Shown here: in pieces, positions 22,808 through 32,436 of the stretch
Layout: each line of letters opens with the position of its first letter
Position numbering within the stretch: the stretch's first letter is position 1
Origin: Seminavis robusta
Lineage: Eukaryota; Bacillariophyta; Bacillariophyceae; Naviculales; Naviculaceae
Reading direction: 5' to 3'
DNA length: 64,000 bases
Assembly: GCA_903772945.1 (NCBI GenBank)
Contig: CAICTM010000082.1
Span: 62,001 to 126,000 of the forward strand
The notes under the pieces: generated by a model
What the model saw: the letters and a program-made list of their open reading frames with translations, nothing else
Database searches by the model: none
Told to the model about the DNA's origin: nothing
Program-made: the position numbers and the translations under genes

Positions 22808-25800
22808 ATGAGTGATGATGAGTTTGGAGACCCTGGGTGGATGGATGGTGTCGATTTGGACGCCATTGCGGCAGCTGCTGAAGGCAAGGGGACATCCGAC
22901 GGCAACGGCAAGAAGAAAGCTATTGAAGCTTCTACCAGTACCAGTACCGGTACCGCAGCAACCAATAAACGCCGCAAGGTGTCCATTTCGCCCACTAATC
23001 GAAAGATGAGCACTGACAACAGCCAAGAAGCATTGGAGAAGACTCTTCTTAAGTTCTTTGGTTATTCCAAGTTCCGAAAGGGACAGCTGCAAGTCATCCA
23101 GCAAGTACTACAGCAAGATGCCAATAGCAATGACACTGCTGTATTTTGGGCTACAGGTAGTGGGAAATCACTCTGCTATCAAATTCCAGCCTTGCATACA
23201 CAACGAATCACACTCGTGTTGAGTCCATTGGTTAGTTTGATGAACGATCAAGTTCATAGTCTGAATGGACTCATGACTGGTAACAATGGCAACACCGAGA
23301 TTGCCACCTTTTTGGGATCCGGCCAAACAGACAAGTCAAAAGAGCATGCTGCCATCCAAGAAGGCAAGTTTCCAATCATTTATCTGACGCCAGAAAAGTT
23401 GCTTTCGGCAGGTTTTCTACAGCAACTAGAACGATTGCACACAACCACAAGGGAAATTGGTTTGATTGCCATTGATGAAAGTCACTGCGTGAGTGATTGG
23501 GGTCATGACTTCAGGCCAGAGTACTCCAAAATTGGTCAGGTACTGCGCAATAATACGTTGACAGGCCTGCAGCATCTGAAACAGATTCCCATCATGGCCT
23601 TGACTGCCACGGCAGTGCCTCGCGTCCAACAAGATATCTGTCAATCACTATTGCTCAAGAATCCATACACCGCACGGCAATCTTCTGATCGAAACAACCT
23701 CATCATCTCGGTGCACAAAAAAGACCGCGGAATGGCATTGTCAGCCGCCATGGAACCGCTCATTCAAACTCTCGTGAACAGCAAAAGCCATCAGCATCAG
23801 CAAAGTACCATCATTTATGCTCCCACGCGCAACCTGGTCGAGGAGATCACTTCCTTTTTGCGACAGCGACTCGCGGCACAAGAAAACATTCAAGTCGAGG
23901 GGTACCACGCTGGAATGCCCAATGCCCAGCGGAGCGCTGCTCACACTAACTTTTTGACTGGAAAGACTACTGTCATCTGTGGGACTTCGGCGTTCGGTCT
24001 CGGAATCAATAAAATTGACACCAGGCGTGTGATCCACTATGGACCACCAAAGACAGTGGAAGAATACTATCAGCAAATTGGTAAGTCTTGTTTTGCGTTG
24101 ACTAAATCTTATGTTTTGTCCGCTTTGACCATGACACCTCTAACTGCACTGCAAACGACAAACAGGCCGTGCGGGGCGTGATGGCATTCAAGCAGAGTGT
24201 ACCATGTACGTCTCCGAAGCGGAGTTCAATTCTTACAAAAGTGACTTTTACATTGGCAAACTCTCTGGCAATGCCAAGCAGGCTGTTTTGGAGAGCATTG
24301 ATGCTCTGAAAGAGTTTTCGTTAGACACGACAACCTGTCGCCGCAAGAGCCTATTGACTTTCTTCAAGGAACGGCCATCCTTTGGGGAACGGTGTGGCAC
24401 ATGCGACAATTGTCAAAAACACAAGACCATGGACAGCAGAGACCTGGAACGAGACTTTCCTATGGCGCGGGTTGTCTTGACTGCCATCCAAGCTTTGGAT
24501 GGACCCAGTGTGTCCACAATTCAAAGCGCCATTTCCGGGAAGAAGCTGGAGAGCTATCGATACAAGCCAGGAGTTGTGGAATACAAGGTCAAGGAGGCCA
24601 TCCAGAAGCTGAAGGATGAGGCGGGCCAGAAGATTTCGTTGGATGGCTACCGAGAGTTCATTGTCCCTTTGCAACAGCGTGGGTTTCTTCGCGAATCTTC
24701 AAAATCCAGTACCGTTAGTGGATACCAGGTAAGACTATCCACTGCATCGCTTGATCGATCGTTCCGTATCGAGTATCGAGTGATGTTCACCAAGTTTCTT
24801 TCATTGATATGCCACGTCTCGTTCTTCTTGCCGATTGCGACAGAGAACATGGACAACATACAGCATCACCGAGAAAGGAGTGAGAGTACTGCGGGATCAG
24901 TCATTGCCAATTGTGCTTCCCGTGCCTGCCTGGGTTCTGGAGGCTGAGCGAATTGAAAAAGAAAGACGACAACGTGTTCTCAAACAGCTGGAAGACAGTG
25001 GAGTGGAGATTGATAAGCTCCCACAGGAGGAATGTGAAGCAGGCGATGGCGATGTCATTCGAGCTTACAGCAAATGGCACTCTTACCTGAAGAGCATGAA
25101 GGACAGAAACAACGAAGATCGTGTGGCGCAGCTCGAGTTGCTGCTTGCGTCTGTTGAACAATGGCGGGCTGCAGTTGCCATCAAACATCGAATGGCTCCT
25201 GGAGCCGTGCTGGCGGAGCATACGATGCTGACAGTGACATACACTACAGCTACACTTCCTCCAGCCATGACTTTGAAAGAGGACGATTTGATTGCTGCTG
25301 GTGTCCGAACTCGCGAGATTGCTTCGTTGTGCAAGGCGTTGACGGAATGGCGTGACACACATCGATCTGCAAAGGAAGACGCCGGGCAAGCGATGAAGAG
25401 CGCTTCGAAGACCATGGATCTCACACCTGGGCAATCAGTCAAAGGGACAAGGCAGTGGGAATATGCAGTCTACAAAGTCATCAAAAAGACTGGCCTAGCG
25501 AGCTGGGAATCGAGCTACCTCCGGTTTCAGAAAGGTGAGAGTCCAACCACCATCGCCATGTCCCCAGCGAACGGCAAGCCCATCCAGGTGAAGACGGTTT
25601 GTGGCCACGTGATGACTGCTCTGCTTCATGGTAGAGAAGTTGACTTGCATCGATTGGCGACCTGTTTGCCTCCACCAACTGCGCAAGAGTGGGAACGACT
25701 GCAGGAAGCTGAAATAGAGGTCCGAGCTGACGTCTGCGGAAACCCTTTGAACAGTGGAGCCGGTGGCGTCAAGTTGACAAAGACAGAGCTCTTGCGCCCC

Positions 25801-25944
25801 ATTATGGGCTCCGCATTTGTTGATACGCCGTACAACGAGAGAGGCGAAGAGGAAAAGGCCAACTTTTCAATGTGGTGCGACCTTTTGGAATGGTACATGT
25901 CGTTTAAGCGGGTTGGGATTGAGCCCTCCTTCAAGGACGAGTAG
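22808..25944 (+). CDS. RecQ-family DNA helicase
   Basis: Exons 22808-24080, 24166-24728 and 24844-25944 join in frame to about 978 residues. The N-terminal 75 residues are acidic then Ser/Thr-rich. The helicase core has motif 0 (FGYSKFRKGQ), motif I (WATGSGKSLCYQ), motif II (DESHCVSDWGHDFR), motif III (ALTATA), motif V (GTSAFGLGINK) and motif VI (YYQQIGRAGRDG, restored by splicing intron 1). The RecQ zinc module follows (CRRKSLLTFF to CGTCDNC), then a winged-helix RQC region and, at the end, a repeat resembling the WRN-type C-terminal helix-turn-helix (CGHVMTALLHGREVDLHRLA). There is no N-terminal exonuclease and no recognised HRDC. The role is unwinding of recombination and replication intermediates in the nucleus. 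The intron 2 join (SGYQ to RTWTTYSI) falls inside the RQC. Confidence 0.9.
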
Positions 25945-25956
25945 ACAGACATGTTG

Positions 25957-26075
25957 TCCAAGGCAATGGCATTATTGAGAGTACTAGTATTTGATGGTGT
26001 ACTAGTATTAGCTCGACACAAAACACATTAAACTATATGTTCATACAGTATTTTAGCTCTGGCTAGTAGCACTGT
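25957..26075 (+). repeat. Direct repeat copy A (RecQ 3' UTR)
   Basis: Begins TCCAAGGCAATGGCATTATT and ends near TAGTAGCACTGT; the same start and end occur in copy B at 26288-26409, with small differences and indels between. Confidence 0.75.
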
Positions 26076-26227
26076 CGAAGGGTATCATGCTGGAATGCCC
26101 AATGCCCAGTGGAGCGGGGCTCACAATAACTTCTTGACTGGAAAGACTGCCGGACTTGTGCCACAGTCTCGGAATCAATAAGCCGGACACAAGACGTGTG
26201 ATCCAGTGTGGACCACCAAAGACAGTG
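26074..26227 (+). pseudogene. Decayed copy of RecQ helicase motif V region
   Basis: This aligns by eye to 23894-24058 of the intact gene. Shared strings include TGGAATGCCCAATGCCCAG, CTTGACTGGAAAGACT, CTCGGAATCAATAA and GGACCACCAAAGACAGTG. About 11 nt are missing in the middle and there are scattered substitutions, so the frame is lost. The surrounding gene is absent. It matches the end of helicase motif IV to motif V of the neighbour. Confidence 0.85.
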
Positions 26228-26287
26228 CTATGTTGGGTCTGCGGGCCTGATTCGATTCAGGCATTCAGGCCACACCAACCACTATTT

Positions 26288-26409
26288 TCCAAGGCAATGG
26301 CATTATTGAGAGTACTACTAGTAGCTTGCAGTTGAAGGTGTGCTAGTATTAGCCAGAAACTAATGTTCGTATTCTACCGGTAGCTCTATCTAGTACTAGT
26401 AGCACTGTG
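26288..26409 (+). repeat. Direct repeat copy B (RecQ 3' UTR)
   Basis: Second copy of the 3' UTR block that follows the intact RecQ gene, here following the helicase fragment. Same order as in a complete gene (coding, then UTR), which argues for a deleted tandem copy rather than random insertion. Confidence 0.75.
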
Positions 26410-26483
26410 AGTGTACATTAGTAGCACACGAAAAGGAACAACTATAGTCAAGCTTTATTCAGTCAAGCTAGTTTACTCTTTGC

Positions 26484-27781
26484 TCACTCCTCGCCTTTCC
26501 TGGTCAAAGCTTCTTTCGCCATGGCCAAGGCACCTTCATAGGTATCATTTCCCCCAATAAAGCCAGCAGCATGGCAAAATTTACTACCTGGAATCTTGGT
26601 GACTACCGGTACCAGGTAGAACAAGAAGCAATAAACATGAGGATGTTGGCCATTTGATTTGATAACTTCCCTTCCATGAACTAACTAACTAACCAACCAA
26701 CGATTTGCTTACCTGACACGAGATCTGCATCTCGGACCCCTCTCCATTCCTTTGGTAGACTGAGTCTGTTTTCGAACTGTTTTCCTTCCACGGTGACTGC
26801 CTGTACCCGCCACATGCCCGCCTGATCGGTGTATAGAACAAACTTGACCAATGGTTCGACGGAGTGTTCCTTTTCGAGTTCGTACAAGTGATTCCTCCAT
26901 GGCAATCCTCCACTTTCAAACTTGATAATTTCTCCAGACGAGTCAATCTCGTTTCGCTGCAAGAGTGCTTTTTCGACAAAGGCTCTTGCAGGGATATCAC
27001 TCTCTACAATTTTGGTCAATACAGCGAGAAAGTCTTGTCCACAAATGTCGGATGCCTGTTGGAATCGTTCGTCAGGACTGGGTGCATCGACTTCGTTCCA
27101 TCGGGGATTGAGACGACCAACTCGTGCAGATAATCCAGTACTGTCTTTGTATCTCATTTCATCTGCTGGTTCCACTCCTGTATCAATGGCATCGAGTGCT
27201 TCTAGGAGACTGTTGTACAGTTTGTTGTATGCCAAGCAAAGGTTTTCCTGTGACAAGGAAGGATAGTAAGCCGTGATGACGTCCTTGCCATAATGTCGGT
27301 AGACCAATCCAGAAGCACTCAATTTGGTACATCTGGTTTCTCCTTCTTTGTTGCTGTTTCCTTGGTCAAAGCGTTCATCATAATCTCGTTGATGATGATC
27401 GTATCGTAGTTTGGCATGATCGTAGATCCCTCCCACATCAATGACAATATCCAGCGTGTCCAAAACTTTAGGATCTCTGGATCGAACGACCTTGGCATTC
27501 CGATAGGTGGGTGTCTGACGCAACATCCAAACCCCCATGGCTTCATCCGCTTGGAAGGTTCCGGAATGGGTGCCAATGGTCAGTTTAGAAGTTTCCATTG
27601 TCTCATCGAGTTTGGCTCGTTTGAAGGATTCCATTCTGATGGATCTTGCAGCGATGGAACCAGTAGTAGTACGTTGGACAGAAGGAACAAAGGCTAACGA
27701 CGAGGAACGAAAGAGGGCTAGCAAGTAGTAGCAACTGGTGGTCTTTAACATGTACAAGGACAACGGCGACGATCGGATCAT
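26484..27781 (-). CDS. MYG1: MYG1-family (UPF0160) DHH-type exonuclease
   Basis: Exons 26713-27781 and 26484-26587 (phase-1 intron of 125 nt) give about 390 residues. The start is the first ATG (MIRSSPLSLYML); the frame extends upstream only through non-ATG codons. After the presequence come the MYG1 hallmarks: IGTHSGTFQADEAMGVWML, VVRSRDP, DVGGIYD and RYDHHQRDYDERF (the DHH metal site), and the short second exon encodes the conserved end FCHAAGFIGGNDTYEGAL. MYG1 in animals and yeast is an RNA 3'-5' exonuclease in nucleus and mitochondrion. Residues 1-36 are hydrophobic and end SSSLAFVPSVQR, a diatom plastid-type AF cleavage site or possibly mitochondrial. A second Met (MESFKRAKLDET) directly before the core could give an untargeted form. 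Confidence 0.9.
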
Positions 27782-27949
27782 GCCGAATAATAAGTTGGTG
27801 GAAGTTGTTTTTGTGTGGATGCATGGATTGCAAAGATCCAAAAACAGACGAAGCACAGACGGTGTCGCATGGACCAGAACCAACGAAAAAAATCTGAAGA
27901 AAATTTTCTTTCCTTTTTCACTCTCTGTGATTTGTGAGCGTAAAGCAAG
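27782..27949. promoter_or_regulatory. Compact bidirectional promoter, MYG1 / WDR75
   Basis: Only 168 nt separate the two divergent start codons, so promoter elements must be shared or overlap. No TATA box is obvious; an AT-rich pyrimidine tract precedes the WDR75 start. Confidence 0.5.
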
Positions 27950-30900
27950 ATGACGAAGCGAGTGTTGGTAGGCGGTCCACTGCTTGGGGAAAAGGGATCC
28001 TCTTCTACTATTAATAGGCGAGCCTGTTTATTCGAGCCTTTGATCACACCTCTCATCTCAGCATCTGCCAACGACAACAACACCAGTAAGGGAGAACAAT
28101 TCATTCTGCTCCCACACAGTCGCTACCTGCAGGTACTTGCATTGGAGACGGGAAATCATGTGGCCAACCTCATTCCTTTTAATGAATCATCATCATCATC
28201 ATCCGAGGAAAGTTTAATTGAAAGTGTTTGTTTGGCGACCTATCCCACCAAACCTCAAAATGCTTTGGACATTCTGGGACAATTGAGTGGGCAACAAGAC
28301 AAGGATGACAGCAGCAACAACAAGACCAACAAGAAAGAGCACTCGAGACAAGCCAACATTGTAGATCACGTTGTATTGGTGGGATGCAGCGATGGAACGC
28401 TCCGTGAATTCTCACTGGTACAATTGCTGGCAAGTTCCTTTGACGGAAAAGAGTCGGAACGCGACGACAATCCAATTCCAGGCAACAAACAGTGCGGACC
28501 TTGGTCACTCGAGGGACCCTGCTTTCAACCCAGAAGAGTCTTTCAGCTAGCCAAGAGTTCCATCCACGTATTGCATCTCGTGGCACCAGCTGGTGTGGCA
28601 CGGACGGATCATGGACTCCTCCTTTATGCAATCACTCAAACGCCGACAAAATCAAAAGACGCAAAAAAGAAACAGACCGTCTCCTTGGTGCGACTCTTAC
28701 TCCCGCCCTTTTACGACGAATCTATCGTGGAGACCAAGAGAAAAAATCAACTCCAGCTATGGAATGAAGCAGACAACAATAATATCAAGTTCTCTACTAC
28801 CAATAGAATCCAAACCATTCACAAGATTGCCTGCAAAGAAGAACAAAAAGACGATGGCACTGCAGACGACAATGCCCCAATCCGCATGGAAGCCGTCGTC
28901 AGAGACAGAACACAGAGCTTCTTCAGCCCTGGGGCGATACGGGAACAAATTGTATTCTTGGTGGTGGCGAAACCCACTGTCGTGCAAGTCTATTGCGAGA
29001 GACTCTCGGATATCGGACAACAACAACAACAGGCAAAGCCGTTTCCTCCGGTTTCCTTCGAAATGAATCAGCGATTGTGCTCCATGGCGGTCTCCACCAA
29101 CAAGAGTGACATTGCCTGCGGATTTGTTCAGGGACATATCGTAGTCAACTCTAATCTACTCGCTCAAGTGGAAGAATATCACTTGGCCATAGAACGCTTT
29201 CAGAATCATCATCAAGCCACCAAAGCGACTACAACAACAACAAAAGACGGAGCCAAAAACAACGCTGCTGGAATCACAAAGCCCGAACACCCTTCTCACA
29301 AGGTCATCAACGTCAAAATACACTGGCATGCCCATCCCGTCACAGCACTCCGATATGATCCCAACAGCTCTCCGACGGACCCTATCTTGTACAGTGGAGG
29401 AGAAGAAAGTGTTCTGGTCACATGGCAACTATCGAGAGGACTACATCGGCCTTCGGATCATTTGCCACGGATTGCCTGGCGGGGGATTAGGCACATTGTA
29501 TGCACCAAGCGTATCGACGGGGCTCCTAATACCAACGACAACTTTCTGCTCTATTGCGACGACAATACATTGCAGCTGTTCGAATCACACAACAAAGTAC
29601 TGCTATGGAAGGCCAGAGGTCTGGCGTTGAAACCAGAACAGGTGCGAGCCAAAATGCACCCGACCATTGCAAACGATCCAGAAAAGACGCTGGGCTCGGC
29701 GTCGCAGCTGGTGTTGCACGGCCTGCCAGATGCACCTGGGTTGGTTCAATGGTACGATACCAAGCAACAACGAGTTACAGGGCAGCTGGTGGTTGCACCT
29801 TTCAACCGGGTCAGTGGAATGGACCGAAACTCCAAGGGTCTCATGCCAGAACCATCGGTAACACATTTGGCAATGAGCTTGACGGCCAATGATCTAATCA
29901 CGATCGACAATGTGCCCACAGAAAACGAATACGTTGGTGCTGTCAATGGAAAGTTTGGGGTGGTGCCAACTGTAAAGTTCTGGGCTTGGACACCACCGTC
30001 ACAACAAGCGACACGGAAGAGTGATGTTGCCAGCAAACCATATCAGTTAGTCGCGGCAATGGCTCACCCCCACGGAACTGGAAACCTTGTAAGCGCTGCT
30101 ACCATGGCCAGCAGTGGACAGTATGCTTGCACAGTCAGCAACGATGAGAAGGCCTTTCGAATTTGGAACAAGGCAAGAGATGCAGACAGTGAAAACGCAC
30201 CGGGTGCTCGTCGCTTGCCGGTTTGGGTGTGTCATTGCAAGGTCACAACACCTTCTGGTTTCTCCAACCACCCTACAGGCGAGAACGCAGTTGCTTTTTC
30301 CTCAGACGGTTCCATCCTGGCGATTGCCTTTGGGCACATGATCACTATTTGGGATCGCGCCAATGTGACCCTCCTCACGTGTCTAAGCCATTTAGGGGGA
30401 GAAGATGCAATCGATTCTATTGAGTTTATCAAGAACGACATGATCATGTGCAAGTCGTCGCAAGGCGTGAGCATCCAATCTCTCTTCCAAGCAGCTGAAC
30501 TTGCTGCTGACCTTAGTTGGGGTTTTACGGTGAAGAACTTGACTCCGCCTGCCACGGTGTCCTGTGCCCATTATGTTGCCAATGATGACAAAGTTGCCAT
30601 CGCTGTCTACTTTGCGCAGGAAGACTACAGCAGACTTGTTGTGATGGATACAATGACTGCAGAGCCAGCGAAGGACCACCAGGGCGGAAATCTTCCTGGT
30701 GCTGTTGTCTCCTTGGGTCAATCCGGTCCTGCAACAGCCAAGTCTAACTGGTACGACGAGGAAAACAATGACTTCGTGGAAACTGATCCTTGTCCTCTGG
30801 TCCTGTGTGCCTTGACCAACAAAGGGGAAATGTTCGCTCTCGAACCTGGTCATGGAAGACAGGCCAACGCGACCAAGTCTCACGGCGTGAGTTCCGACAT

Positions 30901-31171
30901 GAAGGCTATTCCAACGCTTCCAATGAACCGAAGCGAAACTGAGCAACAGCAACCTAGGAAGAGGCGTCGTCGTGCAGCGAACCCAATAATGTGGGTTGAT
31001 TCTGGCAGTGTGTTAGACAAGAAATTTGCTGTTGCCACCTACGGAAGCATGGTGGATGAGAATGGCAGCGCGACGCCACTTCAAACTTCAGAGCTGCCTT
31101 CGTTGAGCGGCGGATTCACACGGGCCTTCATTGGCCGACATTTGTCAAGAGACATCGAAAGTTCTAGGTGA
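27950..31171 (+). CDS. WDR75: WDR75/UTP17-like WD40 protein of the SSU processome
   Basis: Single long exon, 1073 residues, ATG at 27950. WD40-type blades occur through the protein: VLVGCSDGTLREF near the N-terminus, then HWHAHPVTALRYDP with LYSGGEESVLVTWQL in the middle (a WDR75/Nan1 signature), AATMASSGQYACTVSNDEKA and AVAFSSDGSILAIAFGHMITIW in the second propeller. The C-terminal part carries a basic patch (PRKRRRRAANP) typical of nucleolar proteins. WDR75 (yeast Utp17/Nan1) belongs to the t-UTP subcomplex, which binds nascent pre-rRNA and supports Pol I transcription. Poly-Ser/Gln and Thr-rich insertions lengthen it compared with the animal protein (about 830). It pairs head to head with MYG1, and the nearby RRP8 gene at the window's far end serves the same pathway but is not linked. 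Confidence 0.8.
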   Translation: MTKRVLVGGPLLGEKGSSSTINRRACLFEPLITPLISASANDNNTSKGEQFILLPHSRYLQVLALETGNHVANLIPFNESSSSSSEESLIESVCLATYPTKPQNALDILGQLSGQQDKDDSSNNKTNKKEHSRQANIVDHVVLVGCSDGTLREFSLVQLLASSFDGKESERDDNPIPGNKQCGPWSLEGPCFQPRRVFQLAKSSIHVLHLVAPAGVARTDHGLLLYAITQTPTKSKDAKKKQTVSLVRLLLPPFYDESIVETKRKNQLQLWNEADNNNIKFSTTNRIQTIHKIACKEEQKDDGTADDNAPIRMEAVVRDRTQSFFSPGAIREQIVFLVVAKPTVVQVYCERLSDIGQQQQQAKPFPPVSFEMNQRLCSMAVSTNKSDIACGFVQGHIVVNSNLLAQVEEYHLAIERFQNHHQATKATTTTTKDGAKNNAAGITKPEHPSHKVINVKIHWHAHPVTALRYDPNSSPTDPILYSGGEESVLVTWQLSRGLHRPSDHLPRIAWRGIRHIVCTKRIDGAPNTNDNFLLYCDDNTLQLFESHNKVLLWKARGLALKPEQVRAKMHPTIANDPEKTLGSASQLVLHGLPDAPGLVQWYDTKQQRVTGQLVVAPFNRVSGMDRNSKGLMPEPSVTHLAMSLTANDLITIDNVPTENEYVGAVNGKFGVVPTVKFWAWTPPSQQATRKSDVASKPYQLVAAMAHPHGTGNLVSAATMASSGQYACTVSNDEKAFRIWNKARDADSENAPGARRLPVWVCHCKVTTPSGFSNHPTGENAVAFSSDGSILAIAFGHMITIWDRANVTLLTCLSHLGGEDAIDSIEFIKNDMIMCKSSQGVSIQSLFQAAELAADLSWGFTVKNLTPPATVSCAHYVANDDKVAIAVYFAQEDYSRLVVMDTMTAEPAKDHQGGNLPGAVVSLGQSGPATAKSNWYDEENNDFVETDPCPLVLCALTNKGEMFALEPGHGRQANATKSHGVSSDMKAIPTLPMNRSETEQQQPRKRRRRAANPIMWVDSGSVLDKKFAVATYGSMVDENGSATPLQTSELPSLSGGFTRAFIGRHLSRDIESSR

Positions 31172-31413
31172 CAATATCAGCTACACGCTGCTAGATAATA
31201 GCACAGGAAGTGCCAGAAGAAAGTTAAAACTTTTTTGCAGCGTTTGTTTGCATCGCTTCAACAACCAGTTACTGTAGTATCTTTTTATATAAAATTAACA
31301 TTTTGTACCTGCGCCATTCTGCTCTATTTTAATTTTAACGTACAAAACAGTATTTACTCCAAACGAAATGAGCATTGCCAACGCTGCACTGTGTCACTTT
31401 CAGAACCAGCAGC
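31172..31413. other. Convergent 3' flanks
   Basis: AT-rich spacer between the WDR75-like gene and the CRAL-TRIO gene; nothing beyond 3' UTR sequence is seen. Confidence 0.5.
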
Positions 31414-32436
31414 CTATTTGTCAAAGTTTGCCAGTCGGGTCTCCTCCATCTTGTCCATGATGTCTTCCTCCACATACAGAGCAAGCTTCTTCCTTGGAGC
31501 AGGATCTTTGATTCCATCACCGCCGTTCAGCAGAGAGACATTGTCAGCATAGGCTTTGGGCAACCACCCTTTCATCATTTTGAAAACGTAGAGGCATGCA
31601 TATGGTACAGGGTAGATGACGAATGACCCAATTCGACCAGGATGCAAATTATTGAGAGCCGTGAGAAGAATTCTCAAGAAGGAGACCACCATTAGAGCAT
31701 TATGATTTGGCCAACCGGCACCCCTGCGCCCGTCTGCCATGAGCACAGCTCCTTTGCCAACAAAGTCAAGCCTCTCTGCCTTTCGTTCCACATACAGGAC
31801 GATTGCCAGAGCATAAATCTCTCCCGATGCCTTCTTCAAGTCCAAGCGAGCAGGCAAGTAGTGAATGAGCGGCTTTCCTTGCTTGGAAAGTGCAGGAGTT
31901 CCGTCATTATTGTTGTGTACAAAACATAGTTGAGGAAGTGTCTCAACTTTGCAAATTCTGTCCTTGAATTTTGCCAACCCCTCCAATCCAGGAATCAGGT
32001 CTTGTTGGCAAGTTTTTGCGGCTTGGACGGCAACTTTGGAAGCCCATTCCCAATCCTCGGCATCTGTGCAGTTGATATCAGCACCCTTCTGTGCATCAAG
32101 ATTGTACATGTCTCGGAACTGACTGTATTCCTCCAGTTTTTGGATGACGACATCCATACTGCCATTGTCCCCCACAAAGCTCGTCTTGAACCGAGAAAGT
32201 TCATTTTCAGTCAAAGTTGGGAATCTATCGCGAAGCAAACAGATGTCTCCATCATCACTAACTGAGCCTTCAGAGGATGTATCAAAGTCAGACGAGGAAT
32301 GATTGAAGCTCTTGGGATTGAAGCTCTTGGGTTTGCAGTCTGTGCCGGTCGTACCGGCGGGATGCTGCCAATGAAGGCGGACCCCGTCAATTCCCAGGAT
32401 CCCTCTTGTTCTAGACTGACATTTGACTCTTACCAT
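31414..32436 (-). CDS. CRAL-TRIO (Sec14-like) domain lipid-transfer protein
   Basis: Single exon as read, 340 residues from the first ATG (MVRVKCQSRTRG). An upstream exon cannot be excluded because the frame stays open to 32541 without an ATG. Residues 75-130 contain a helical CRAL-TRIO-N-like segment (FPTLTENELSRFKTSF). The lipid-binding lobe follows, with features of Sec14-like proteins: GKPLIHYLPARLDLKK, a basic-acidic stretch with GKGAVLMADGRRGAGWPNHN, then LLTALNNLHPGRIGSFVIYP and FKMMKGWLPKAYADNVSLL. This family carries phosphoinositides, tocopherol or similar lipids between membranes; the ligand here is unknown. A 15-bp in-frame tandem duplication near 32304-32333 encodes PKSFN twice. 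Confidence 0.75.
   Translation of the reverse strand: MVRVKCQSRTRGILGIDGVRLHWQHPAGTTGTDCKPKSFNPKSFNHSSSDFDTSSEGSVSDDGDICLLRDRFPTLTENELSRFKTSFVGDNGSMDVVIQKLEEYSQFRDMYNLDAQKGADINCTDAEDWEWASKVAVQAAKTCQQDLIPGLEGLAKFKDRICKVETLPQLCFVHNNNDGTPALSKQGKPLIHYLPARLDLKKASGEIYALAIVLYVERKAERLDFVGKGAVLMADGRRGAGWPNHNALMVVSFLRILLTALNNLHPGRIGSFVIYPVPYACLYVFKMMKGWLPKAYADNVSLLNGGDGIKDPAPRKKLALYVEEDIMDKMEETRLANFDK

Larger units (their letters stand above)
25945..26483. other. RecQ 3' flank with duplicated remnants
   Basis: A 3' UTR-like block at 25957-26075 recurs at 26288-26409, with a decayed piece of RecQ helicase coding sequence between them. I infer the relic of a tandem gene duplication. The distal end runs into the MYG1 3' end. 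Confidence 0.7.
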
